From Marinobacter qingdaonensis (GTDB taxonomy: Bacteria > Pseudomonadota > Gammaproteobacteria > Pseudomonadales > Oleiphilaceae): 64,000 bases of DNA. Numbering within the stretch: position 1 is the stretch's first letter; the number at the start of each line of letters is the position of its first letter. Location: assembly GCF_034555935.1 (NCBI RefSeq), contig NZ_JAYDCJ010000003.1:1426001-1490000 (forward strand), in the 5' to 3' direction. The translations under genes and the position numbers were made by a program. The notes beneath the pieces are model-generated. The model made no database searches and was not told where the DNA came from. It saw nothing but the letters and a program-made list of their open reading frames with translations. This document shows positions 45,769-54,267 of this stretch, in pieces.

Positions 45769-46740
45769 ATGGACTTCAAGGACTATTACGCCGCCCTCGG
45801 TGTGAGTGAGTCTGCCTCCCCCGAGGACATCAAGAAGGCGTACCGCAAGCTGGCCCGGAAATACCACCCGGACGTCAGTAAAGAAGACAAGGCCGCAGAC
45901 AAATTCAAGGACATCGGCGAGGCCTACGAGGTCCTGAAGGACCCGGAAAAGCGGGCCGAATACGATCAGATCCGCAAATACGGCGCCCGGACCGACGGCT
46001 CCTTCCAGCCGCCACCGGGCTGGCAGAGCGCCTCCGGGTTCGGGGGCGGCGGCTATACCGAGGCCGACGCCCGGCAATTCAGCGACTTTTTCGAGGAGAT
46101 TTTCGGTGGCGGCCATCGCGCCGGCGGCCAGGGCCGTGGCGGCTTTGGCGGTTTCGGGCAGAGCATGCGCATGCGCGGTGAAGACGTGCACGCCCGGCTC
46201 GCGCTGTTCCTGGAAGAGGTGTTCCACGGCTGTGAAAAACAGGTGTCCTTCACCGTGCACGAGCCGGACAAGCAGGGCCGCATCCGGGAGCGGCAGAAGA
46301 CCCTGAATGTGAAAATTCCGGCTGGCATGCGCGAGGGGCAGCATCTGCGTCTCAAGGGCCAGGGCTCGCCCGGCTATGGCGGCGGCGAGCCCGGCGACCT
46401 GTTGCTGGAAATCGAGCTGGCGCCACACCCGGTGTTCACGGTGGAAGGTCGGGATGTGCTGGTCACCGTGCCCATTGCGCCCTGGGAGGCGGCCATGGGC
46501 GCCAGTGTGACCGTGCCCACCGTCGGCGCCAAGGTGAACGTCAAGGTGCCAAAGGGCTCCTCCAGTGGCCGCAAGCTGCGCCTGAAAGGCAAGGGGCTGC
46601 CCGGTAAGCACCCTGGCGACCAGATCGTGGTGCTGCAGATCGTTATGCCGGAGCAGCACAGCAAAGAGGCGGAAGGGCTGTACGAGCAGTTGGCCGAAGC
46701 GGAGAAACACTTCAATCCACGCAGCAGGCTGCATGTGTAA
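45769..46740 (+). CDS. cbpA: DnaJ-like curved-DNA-binding co-chaperone CbpA
   Basis: A 323-residue co-chaperone for DnaK that also binds curved DNA. J domain at residues 1-66 with the HPD motif (KYHPDVSKE), a Gly/Phe-rich linker (about 80-130), and two C-terminal substrate-binding domains; the zinc domain of DnaJ is missing, as in CbpA. The ATG at 45769 follows TTTTGGGGAAC. It is followed 15 bp later by cbpM. Confidence 0.93.
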   Translation: MDFKDYYAALGVSESASPEDIKKAYRKLARKYHPDVSKEDKAADKFKDIGEAYEVLKDPEKRAEYDQIRKYGARTDGSFQPPPGWQSASGFGGGGYTEADARQFSDFFEEIFGGGHRAGGQGRGGFGGFGQSMRMRGEDVHARLALFLEEVFHGCEKQVSFTVHEPDKQGRIRERQKTLNVKIPAGMREGQHLRLKGQGSPGYGGGEPGDLLLEIELAPHPVFTVEGRDVLVTVPIAPWEAAMGASVTVPTVGAKVNVKVPKGSSSGRKLRLKGKGLPGKHPGDQIVVLQIVMPEQHSKEAEGLYEQLAEAEKHFNPRSRLHV

Positions 46741-46755
46741 GCAGGGAGTGACACC

Positions 46756-47115
46756 ATGGCGGGGAACAAATCGGTAGTGACCATCGATGTTGCGGAATCC
46801 AGGGCGACCTTCTCGCTCAGGGAGCTGTGCGAGCGGGGCGAGTGCCACGCCGAGCTGGTGCTGAAGATGGTGAGCTACGGCATCATCGAGCCGATCGAGC
46901 AGGCCCCGTCGGCACCGGAGCAGAACTGGGAATTCGATCTGGAGGCGCTGCTACGGCTGCGCAAGGCCATGCGCCTGCAGCGGGATCTGAAGATCAACCT
47001 GCCGGGCCTGGCCGTCTCCCTGGAGTTGCTGGATCAGGTCGATGCCATGCACCGGGATATCTTGCGACTGCGCCAGCAGCTTGCGCAACTGTCACGGGGG
47101 CTGGGCGACGAGTAG
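46756..47115 (+). CDS. cbpM: Chaperone modulator CbpM
   Basis: A 119-residue MerR-like modulator that binds the J domain of CbpA and inhibits its activity. Features: FSLRELCERGECHAELVLKMVSYGIIEP followed by a coiled-coil C-terminus (LELLDQVDAMHRDILRLRQQL). It follows cbpA in the usual order. Confidence 0.9.
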   Translation: MAGNKSVVTIDVAESRATFSLRELCERGECHAELVLKMVSYGIIEPIEQAPSAPEQNWEFDLEALLRLRKAMRLQRDLKINLPGLAVSLELLDQVDAMHRDILRLRQQLAQLSRGLGDE

Positions 47116-47147
47116 ACGGCCAGAGTCATCGCCTTAGTGGCGGCCGA

Positions 47148-47321
47148 TCACTTGCCATCGGACAGATTCTGGATCTCCCGGTAGATCTTGTCGGCTTCTT
47201 CCATCAGGTCACCGTGGGTCCGCAGATCGCCGTTGCGCTGGGCGTGCAGGGCTTTCTCCAGTTTTTCCTCGTAGGCTTTCTGAAGTTTTTTCTTGGGGTC
47301 GGCTTTGAACAGTCCAAACAT
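47148..47321 (-). CDS. Small DUF6435 (Lacal_2735-like) family protein
   Basis: A 57-residue protein starting MFGLFKADPKKKLQKAYEE, then HAQRNGDLRTHGDLMEEADKI; Lys-rich and helical throughout, ending LSDGK. The opening MFGLFK-DP-KKL and the QRNGD motif are the signature of the DUF6435/Lacal_2735 group of small conserved proteins of unknown function. The ATG at 47321 has an AGGG-type site upstream. It is convergent with cbpM, with 32 bp between stops. Confidence 0.82.
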   Translation of the reverse strand: MFGLFKADPKKKLQKAYEEKLEKALHAQRNGDLRTHGDLMEEADKIYREIQNLSDGK

Positions 47322-47546
47322 ACCCTGTCCTCATTGGCTAAATGTCTGAAGAATTACGGGGTCGGCGGGCAATAGTTCACCACGGCCCGCGAACCTCTGC
47401 AATGTCCACCCATGACCTGCAACAAAAGCCTACACAAAAACGCCCGCCCCATGGCTCACGTTTTGCTACAACTGGTCGTTACCCAAGGCAACGGACGCCC
47501 TAAAAGAATGAAGGACAGCACCGCATAACACGTTGACGGAGTCATT
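47322..47546. other. Intergenic region upstream of the chemoreceptor gene
   Basis: About 225 bp between divergent genes. I see no clear FliA-type promoter and no repeat. Confidence 0.3.
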
Positions 47547-49487
47547 ATGTCCGCACCCTTTATCAAACAGCTGGTCACAAGCCGGCTGCTGAGACCGGTT
47601 TTCCTGATCCTGGTTGTTGCCGGTCTGGTGCAGGTGGTGGTCAGCCAGTGGCTGATCTCGAATCAGGTCGAGCGCCTGGTGGACACGGCCGGATCGGCCC
47701 TGGAAGCCAGCAGCAATCAGGTCAGCGAATCCTTCGGTGAGACCCGGGAGGACGTCCGCGGGCGCCTGCAGGCCATGCGGGAGAAGACCATCGATGAACT
47801 CGCCAACGAGCTGACGGTGCAGCAGACCGAACAGCAGGAGCGGGTGGCCAGCAACGTGCGCACGGCGGTCATGGCCGAGGCCCAGGGTCTGGCCAATGTG
47901 CTGGCGGCGGTGGCGGCGCCGTTGATCTGGGACCGGGACATCCCGCGGCTGACCGACCTGGTGGAACTGGCCGATGCCCGGGAATCGGTGCTGTTCGCCA
48001 TCTACTACGACCAGTACGGCGAGCGCATGACCCGGTACGTTGATCGAACCGACGACCGGGTTCGCACCCTGATGGAGCAGGGTGAGGGCCGCGGTGCTGC
48101 AAATCGGGTCCTCGACGCCGCCAGTCGCGACCCCAACGTGGTCATCATCACCGCGGACATCAAGCCCCAGGGCTCGGCCATCGGCCAGCTCAAGCTCGGG
48201 CTGTCGCTCGAGGGCATCAACCGGGATCTGGCCCAGCTGGAGCAGGAATTCAGCGCCACCATTGCCGGCAGCATCGATGCCTCTCGCCAGACCCTCGACG
48301 CCGCAACCGAGCAGGTCAACCAGCGCCTGCAGCAACAGCTGGCGGATATGGACGCCACCACCCAGGCGCGCATCCAGAGCACCGTTGAGTCCCTGAACCG
48401 GGAAGCGGCCAGCCTGTCCGCGGACCTGTCGCTGCTGACCATCGGCTCGGTGCTGGTGCTGATTCTGCTGGTTGCTGCCGTGCTCGGCGGCGGCCTGCTG
48501 CCCCGGGTGTTGCGCCTGAGTTCGGCGATCTGGGGGATTGCCGATGGCGAGGCCGACCTGACCCGCCGGGTCTCGCTGAAGGGCAAGGACGAGCTGACCG
48601 AGATGGCCCGGGGCATGAACCAGTTCATCGCCCGCATCCAGGAGCTGGTGTCCGATGTCAAAGCGTCGGCGGAAACCGCCGCCGGTCAGGCCCGGGAGCA
48701 GGGCGAAGTGAGTCGGGATGCGGTCTCGGCGGTGAACCACCAGCAACAGGAGGTGGCCGAGGTGTCGGACACCATGGCGGCCATGTCCCAGAGCATCTCC
48801 GAGGTGGCCGACAGTATCCAGGAAGTGGCCGGTTCGGTGCAGACCATCGGTGCCGAGAGCGAGGCGACCGCGGGCATCTCCCGGGATGTCCGGGACCGGC
48901 TGGCCGCGGTGGTGCGCAACGTCGAGCAGGCGGTGTCGGCGGTCAATGAACTCAACACCCAGAGCACGGAAATCACCTCGGTGCTGTCGGTGATTGGCGC
49001 CATCGCCGAGCAGACCAATCTGCTCGCCCTCAACGCCGCCATCGAGGCGGCCCGGGCCGGCGAGTCCGGACGCGGTTTTGCCGTGGTCGCCGATGAGGTG
49101 CGCACGCTGGCCAGCCGGACCCAGGAATCCACCACGGAGATCGAAGCCATCATCGAGCGCCTGCAGCGGGGCAGCCGGCAGGCGGTGTCGGTCATCGACC
49201 AGGTGTCCGGGCAGGTGGCCGAGTCTTCCACGGAATTCCAGAAGGCCGATGCCCATTTCGAGCAGATCAACCGGTTGTTGGGGGATTTGCAGGAGCGGGC
49301 GCTGACCATCTCCTCGGTGGCCGAGGAAGAAGGCCGCCACGCCGGCAAGGTCAGTGTCAGTGTCGAGGGCATTGCCCGCTCGTCGGAAACCACGGTGGAC
49401 GCCATCCATCGCTCCGACACCGCCAGCCACCGGATCGGTGAGCTGCTGGCGGCGCTTCAGGCCAAGGCGTCGCAGTTCCGGGTCTGA
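47547..49487 (+). CDS. Methyl-accepting chemotaxis protein
   Basis: A 646-residue receptor. A membrane helix at about 15-38, an extracytoplasmic sensing region of roughly 260 residues with helical segments and no recognised ligand fold, a second membrane helix at about 295-325, a HAMP domain (about 330-385), and the signalling domain. The highly conserved hairpin tip is present: [20 protein letters not shown] and [12 protein letters not shown]. Ligand unknown. Confidence 0.93.
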   Translation: MSAPFIKQLVTSRLLRPVFLILVVAGLVQVVVSQWLISNQVERLVDTAGSALEASSNQVSESFGETREDVRGRLQAMREKTIDELANELTVQQTEQQERVASNVRTAVMAEAQGLANVLAAVAAPLIWDRDIPRLTDLVELADARESVLFAIYYDQYGERMTRYVDRTDDRVRTLMEQGEGRGAANRVLDAASRDPNVVIITADIKPQGSAIGQLKLGLSLEGINRDLAQLEQEFSATIAGSIDASRQTLDAATEQVNQRLQQQLADMDATTQARIQSTVESLNREAASLSADLSLLTIGSVLVLILLVAAVLGGGLLPRVLRLSSAIWGIADGEADLTRRVSLKGKDELTEMARGMNQFIARIQELVSDVKASAETAAGQAREQGEVSRDAVSAVNHQQQEVAEVSDTMAAMSQSISEVADSIQEVAGSVQTIGAESEATAGISRDVRDRLAAVVRNVEQAVSAVNELNTQSTEITSVLSVIGAIAEQTNLLALNAAIEAARAGESGRGFAVVADEVRTLASRTQESTTEIEAIIERLQRGSRQAVSVIDQVSGQVAESSTEFQKADAHFEQINRLLGDLQERALTISSVAEEEGRHAGKVSVSVEGIARSSETTVDAIHRSDTASHRIGELLAALQAKASQFRV

Positions 49488-49514
49488 CCCACGGCAGGCT
49501 CCGGTTCGGGCGGC

Positions 49515-50480
49515 TCAGTCGAGCAGCCGGGCCCGGGCTTGCTGGTATTCGTCACTCAGTCGCTGCACCAGGGCCTGGACCGTCAGGACGTCGTGAATCT
49601 GGCTGACGCCCTGGCCCGCCGACCACACCGTCTTCCAGGCCTTGGCCTCGTCGTCCACCGGTTTCAGCTTTTCTCCGTAATCGATGTCGCCGGCCTGGTG
49701 CAGTTTGTCCATCGGGTAGCCAGCCGCTTCCAGGCTCTGGCGCATGAAGCTGGCGGGTATCCCGGACACCGCCGGGGTGTGGATGATGTCGGCGGACACG
49801 GCCTCAATGATCATGTTGCGGTAGGCGTCGTCGGCCTGGGACTCTTCGGTGTTGATGAAGCGGGTGCCCACGTAGGCCAGGTCGGCGCCGAGGGCCTCGG
49901 CGGCCAGAAGGTCCTCGCCGTGGGACAGGCCGCCGGCCAGCAGGATGAGGCCATCGAAGACCTCGCGGATCTCATGCACCAGCACGAACGGGTTGATGGT
50001 GCCGGCGTGACCACCGGCACCGGCGGCGACGGCAATGATGCCATCGACCCCGGCCTCGGCCGCCTTGCGGGCGTGCTTCTGGTTGGTGACGTCGTGAAAC
50101 ACCAGGCCACCGTAACCATGGACCGCGTCCACCACCTGGCTGGCCGCACCGAGGGAGGTGATCACGATGGGCACCTCATGCTTCACGCACAGCTCCAGGT
50201 CCGCCTGCCAGCGCGGGTTGGTCCGGTGCACGATCAGGTTCACCGCGTAGGGCGCCAGGGTCGACTCCGGCTGGTCCTGGCGCAGGCGCGCCAGTTCCGT
50301 GTTCATCTGCACCAGCCAGGCCTCAAAGCCCTCGCTGGTGCGCTGGTTCAGGGCCGGAAAACTGCCGATCACCCCTTCCCGGCAACAGGCCAGGGCCAGC
50401 TCCGGACCGGAGATCAGAAACATCGGCGCCGCCACCAGGGGCAGACGGAGGTTGCGGGAGAGATGTGCAGGTAAGGCCAT
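49515..50480 (-). CDS. Nitronate monooxygenase-like flavin oxidoreductase
   Basis: A 321-residue FMN-dependent TIM-barrel enzyme of the 2-nitropropane dioxygenase/NMO family, which oxidises nitronates. It begins LRLPLVAAPMFLISGPELALACCREGVIGSFPALN, a family hallmark, and has GAGGHAGTINPFVL with the FMN-binding glycine-rich region and LAGGLSHGEDLLAAEALGAD. Substrate in vivo is uncertain. Confidence 0.9.
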   Translation of the reverse strand: MALPAHLSRNLRLPLVAAPMFLISGPELALACCREGVIGSFPALNQRTSEGFEAWLVQMNTELARLRQDQPESTLAPYAVNLIVHRTNPRWQADLELCVKHEVPIVITSLGAASQVVDAVHGYGGLVFHDVTNQKHARKAAEAGVDGIIAVAAGAGGHAGTINPFVLVHEIREVFDGLILLAGGLSHGEDLLAAEALGADLAYVGTRFINTEESQADDAYRNMIIEAVSADIIHTPAVSGIPASFMRQSLEAAGYPMDKLHQAGDIDYGEKLKPVDDEAKAWKTVWSAGQGVSQIHDVLTVQALVQRLSDEYQQARARLLD

Positions 50481-50600
50481 GAGTTTTCCTTAATTTTTGT
50501 TGGAACTTTTTTAAGATATAAAGGATCTTAGCTTGCCTTGGCGGCCCTGAGAACGGTCGCCGGTTACCAAAAATCCGTCAACAACGAGAAGGAGCCCGCA

Positions 50601-51323
50601 ATGGGTGAAGCCAAACGTCGCAAGGAAACCGGTGCCCCGGCACCCCGCAAAGCCAGCAAAAAGCCCCTGTACCTGGGCGCGGCTTTACTGGTCCTGGCGG
50701 CCGTCGTCTTGGGACTGTTCTTTCTCACCGCCCAGCCGGAACCCACGTCCGATGAGTTGCCGGTTGCCGGCGCCAACGCCGAGCCGTTCCCGGCCGAACT
50801 GGACCAGTACGGTGTGTCTGTTGGTCCCGAGGACGCCCCGGTGGTGGTGCGCGAATTCGCCGATTACCAGTGCCCGGCCTGCGGCCGGTTCTCCGACGCC
50901 AGCCAGCAGCTGAAGCAGCAGTATGTGGATGCCGGCAAGGTGCGTTTCGTCTTTTTCGATCTGCCACTGCAGCAACACCAGAACGCCATGCCCGCGGCCA
51001 TGGCAGCACGCTGTGCCGGGGACCAGGGCGGCTACTGGGCCATGCACGATCAACTGTTCGATGCCCAGAGCGAGTGGAGCAGCTCCGGTGACGCGACCGC
51101 CACCTTCACCCGCTACGCCGGTGACCTGGGCCTGGACGAGCGCCGGTTCCAGCGTTGCATGACCACCGAGCTGCACCGAGAAGACGTCGAGCAGAGCCGC
51201 CGCATTGCCATGCAACTGCGGGTGACCAGCACGCCCACGGTGCTGGTGGACAACATCCGCCTGACCCGCCCCGGCTGGGGCCAGCTGTCCGCCGTGGTGG
51301 AGCGGGAACTGGCGAGCGAGTAA
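50601..51323 (+). CDS. Membrane-anchored DsbA-like thioredoxin protein
   Basis: A 240-residue thiol-disulfide protein. A basic N-terminus and one membrane helix (about 22-44) anchor it to the inner membrane facing the periplasm. The thioredoxin domain has the active site CPAC (residues 91-94) and a cis-Pro loop TSTPTVLVDN. The start at 50601 has AAGGAG seven bases upstream and the opening MGEAKRRK. Of the DsbA/DsbG thioredoxin_4 group; oxidase or isomerase role cannot be told. Confidence 0.85.
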   Translation: MGEAKRRKETGAPAPRKASKKPLYLGAALLVLAAVVLGLFFLTAQPEPTSDELPVAGANAEPFPAELDQYGVSVGPEDAPVVVREFADYQCPACGRFSDASQQLKQQYVDAGKVRFVFFDLPLQQHQNAMPAAMAARCAGDQGGYWAMHDQLFDAQSEWSSSGDATATFTRYAGDLGLDERRFQRCMTTELHREDVEQSRRIAMQLRVTSTPTVLVDNIRLTRPGWGQLSAVVERELASE

Positions 51324-51463
51324 CGGCGCGCGGACGGCCCGATCCGGCTACACTTGATTGCACGCCAGAGTTGGTTAAAATTTGCGCCCTCCCTGGCTTC
51401 GGTCAGTGAACGAACAGACCAACCCATGCTCCGGATTTACGGTCCGGCCCGCAGGAGAAATGA

Positions 51464-52483
51464 ATGAGCAATGATGTTGTTGTCTGCGCGCTGTACAAGT
51501 TCGCAGTCCTGAACGATTACCAGTCCCTTCGCCAGCCCCTGCTGGACCTGATGCTGGAACAGGATGTGCACGGCACCCTGCTGCTGGCGCGCGAGGGCAT
51601 CAATGGCACCATCGCCGGCAGCCGCGACGGTATCGACGCGGTCAAGGCCTGGATCGGTGCCGACGCCCGGTTCGAGGGCATCGACTACAAAGAGTCCTTT
51701 GTGGACATCCAGCCCTTCAAGCGCACCAAAGTGAAGCTCAAGAAGGAAATCGTCACCATGGGCGTGGACGGTGTCGACCCCAAGCGCATCGTGGGTACCT
51801 ACGTCGAGCCGAAGGACTGGAACCAGCTGATTTCCGATCCGGACGTAGTGCTGGTGGACACCCGCAACCAGTACGAGGTGGAAATCGGCACCTTCCAGAA
51901 CGCCGTTAATCCGGCCACCGACACCTTTCGGGAGTTCCCGGACTACGTGAAGCAGAACCTGGACCCCGTCAAGCACAAGAAGGTGGCGATGTTCTGCACC
52001 GGCGGTATCCGCTGCGAGAAGTCCACGGCCTACCTGAAGGAACAGGGCTTCGAGGAGGTCTACCACCTCAAGGGCGGCATCCTGAAATACCTGGAGGACG
52101 TACCCCAGGAAAACAGTCTGTGGCACGGAGAGTGCTTCGTATTTGATGACCGGGTCACGGTGAACCATCAACTGGAGCGGGGCGAGTACGACCAGTGCCA
52201 CGCCTGTCGGCGCCCGATTACCGAGGCCGACAAGGAGCGCCCGGAGTACGAGCAGGGGGTCAGCTGCCACCAGTGCATCGATTCCCTGACCGAGGAACAG
52301 AAAGCCCGGTTCGCCGAACGGGAACGCCAGATGCGTTTGGCGCAGGAGCGGGGCGAGGCCCACGTCGGTGGCGAAGCGGCGCGCATCATTGCCGAGCGCA
52401 AGGCCCGGAAAAAGGCCGAGCGCGAGCAACAGGCCCAAAAAAGTCTGGCCGGCGAAAGGTCCCGGAACACCCAGGGCGCCTGA
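51464..52483 (+). CDS. trhO: tRNA uridine(34) hydroxylase TrhO
   Basis: A 339-residue rhodanese-domain protein (YceA family) that hydroxylates U34 in tRNA, a step to 5-methoxy- or carboxymethoxyuridine. N-terminal acylphosphatase-like fold ([10 protein letters not shown]), rhodanese domain with the catalytic Cys in [12 protein letters not shown], and a C-terminal CxxC pair (CHACRRP, CHQC). AGGAG lies upstream of the ATG. Confidence 0.94.
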   Translation: MSNDVVVCALYKFAVLNDYQSLRQPLLDLMLEQDVHGTLLLAREGINGTIAGSRDGIDAVKAWIGADARFEGIDYKESFVDIQPFKRTKVKLKKEIVTMGVDGVDPKRIVGTYVEPKDWNQLISDPDVVLVDTRNQYEVEIGTFQNAVNPATDTFREFPDYVKQNLDPVKHKKVAMFCTGGIRCEKSTAYLKEQGFEEVYHLKGGILKYLEDVPQENSLWHGECFVFDDRVTVNHQLERGEYDQCHACRRPITEADKERPEYEQGVSCHQCIDSLTEEQKARFAERERQMRLAQERGEAHVGGEAARIIAERKARKKAEREQQAQKSLAGERSRNTQGA

Positions 52484-52504
52484 GCCGGCTCACAGGGAGA
52501 CGTT

Positions 52505-53239
52505 ATGCAGCTCAGAAACGCAGTGGCCGTGGCGCTGATTGGCGTCTCGCCCCTGGCCCAGGCCAGTGGTGAGGATGACAAGGTGGGTGCGGAATTCGAG
52601 TTGGGGGTCCTGGTGACGTCCGGCAACACCGAGGAAACCAACTTCAACAGCCGCTTTGCCATCACCCAGGAGTCCCGGCGCTGGCGCAACACCGGCGAAC
52701 TCAGCGCTCGGCACACCGAGGCCGAGGATGAGACCACCGCCGAGCAGTACAAGGCCGAAGGGGAAACCAACTACAAGCTGGACGAGCGCCAGTACTGGTT
52801 CCTGCGCGGGGCCTGGGAGGATGACCGGTTCTCTGGCTACGCCTTCGAGTCATCGTTGACCACCGGTTACGGTAATCGCCTGTGGGAGTCAGGGGAGAAA
52901 TCCTTCTGGAGCGTTTCCGCCGGTCTCGGTTACCGGTACAACCGGTTCGACGAGCCCGATGAGAACGGCGAAGAGGCGGAAGATTCGGCCATTGCCCGTT
53001 TCGCCACCCAGCTCGATTACGCCATTTCCGACCGGGCCCTATTCCGCCAGAAGCTAAGCACGGAAGTGGGCCTGGAAGACAACAACACCATCAGCGAGTC
53101 GGAGACGGCGTTGCAGGCCAACGTGGTCGGCAACCTGTCGATGAAGACTGCGTTCCGGGTCAAGCATGTCTCCGATCCGCCGGTAACCAAAGAGCGGACC
53201 GACACTGAGACCGCCCTTACCCTGCTGTACACCTTCTGA
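52505..53239 (+). CDS. DUF481 outer membrane protein
   Basis: A 244-residue protein with a signal peptide (about 1-21) and a DUF481 beta-barrel: the LGVLVTSGNTEETN motif near residue 35, alternating aromatic strands, and a terminal Phe typical of outer membrane proteins. Function unknown, though related to YdiY of E. coli. It starts 21 bp after trhO. Confidence 0.87.
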   Translation: MQLRNAVAVALIGVSPLAQASGEDDKVGAEFELGVLVTSGNTEETNFNSRFAITQESRRWRNTGELSARHTEAEDETTAEQYKAEGETNYKLDERQYWFLRGAWEDDRFSGYAFESSLTTGYGNRLWESGEKSFWSVSAGLGYRYNRFDEPDENGEEAEDSAIARFATQLDYAISDRALFRQKLSTEVGLEDNNTISESETALQANVVGNLSMKTAFRVKHVSDPPVTKERTDTETALTLLYTF

Positions 53240-54187
53240 TCAGACGTTGTTTCTCAGCCCCAACTCGTCCGGGTAGGGCGTCAGGTACTGTTGGGCGCTG
53301 AGATAATCCACCGGTTCCCGGCGCTGGGCCATACGCAGCAGCGTCATCGGGACCACCAGCGGCACCTCGCCGCGCCGGTACGCCTCCATCTGCTCAATCA
53401 GGACCTTGCGGTCCTCCTCGCCCAGGGCCTCCCGCAGGTAGCCCATCAGGTGCTGCATGGCGTTCATGTGCGAGCCCCGGCTCACTTTCTTGGCCATGGC
53501 TTCCATGAACAGCTCGATGTAGCGCTCGGCGATGGGCGCCAGCGGCTCTGATTTCAGGTCCGCCAGCATGGGGCCCAGCTGACGATAGATCTTCTCGCAG
53601 TGGGCCAGCAGCTGGAATTTGTGACGGGTGTGGAACTGGATGAGGGCCTTGGCGCTCAGGTTGTCGCCGGCCACGTTCTGCATCCAGTCGTCGTAGGCGA
53701 AGACCCGTTCGATGAAGTTCTCCCGGATCATGTCGTCGTTGAGGCGCCCCTCTTCCTCCACCGGCATCAGCGGGTAGGTCCGGATCAGCGCTTCGGCGAA
53801 CATGCCCCGGCCATCGCGCCGGGTCACCTGGCCGCCTTCGTTGTGGACCTTGATGCGCTCCATGCCGCAGCTCGGGGACTTGGCCATCAGGATGTAGCCG
53901 CGCAGATCGGCCAGGGTCGGCATCACCGAATCGATGAAATTCTGCATGGCGTCGGTGTGATCGGCGCTGCCCTTGGTTTCAATCAGGCGCAGGCCATCGG
54001 CATACTCGCGCAGGTGAATGGCGGGGCGGGGCACGCCCAGCCCGGCTTCCAGTTCGGGGCAGATGGAGCGGAAGTCGAAGTGCTTGGACAGCACCTTGGT
54101 GCAGTAACGGGAGTGTTTGTGGCCGCCATCGTGGCGGACTTCCTTGCCCAACAGACAGGTGCTGATGCCGACGGGAATCTGGGTCAC
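53240..54187 (-). CDS. DUF523-DUF1722 protein (YbgA-like)
   Basis: A 315-residue protein. Residues 1-150 are a DUF523 domain (ISTCLLGKEVRHDGGHK, AKSPSCGMERI), with conserved Cys residues; residues 185-305 are DUF1722/YbgA (LIQFHTRHKFQLLAHC). The GTG start at 54187 is used since GGAGAG lies seven bases upstream and no ATG is in frame nearby. Function not established; relatives are often encoded beside photolyase genes, but no photolyase is here. Confidence 0.85.
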   Translation of the reverse strand: MTQIPVGISTCLLGKEVRHDGGHKHSRYCTKVLSKHFDFRSICPELEAGLGVPRPAIHLREYADGLRLIETKGSADHTDAMQNFIDSVMPTLADLRGYILMAKSPSCGMERIKVHNEGGQVTRRDGRGMFAEALIRTYPLMPVEEEGRLNDDMIRENFIERVFAYDDWMQNVAGDNLSAKALIQFHTRHKFQLLAHCEKIYRQLGPMLADLKSEPLAPIAERYIELFMEAMAKKVSRGSHMNAMQHLMGYLREALGEEDRKVLIEQMEAYRRGEVPLVVPMTLLRMAQRREPVDYLSAQQYLTPYPDELGLRNNV

Positions 54188-54267
54188 GTAATCTCTCCGA
54201 ATCTGAAAAACCGCCTCTGATTTACGTGATTTCAGTCTAAACCGATCAGGCGCCCGGGGTGAACCGG

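Noticed and set aside
47466..49430. 654-codon minus-strand frame opposite the chemoreceptor
   Set aside because: Shadow; His/Gln/Gly/Leu-rich with no domain.
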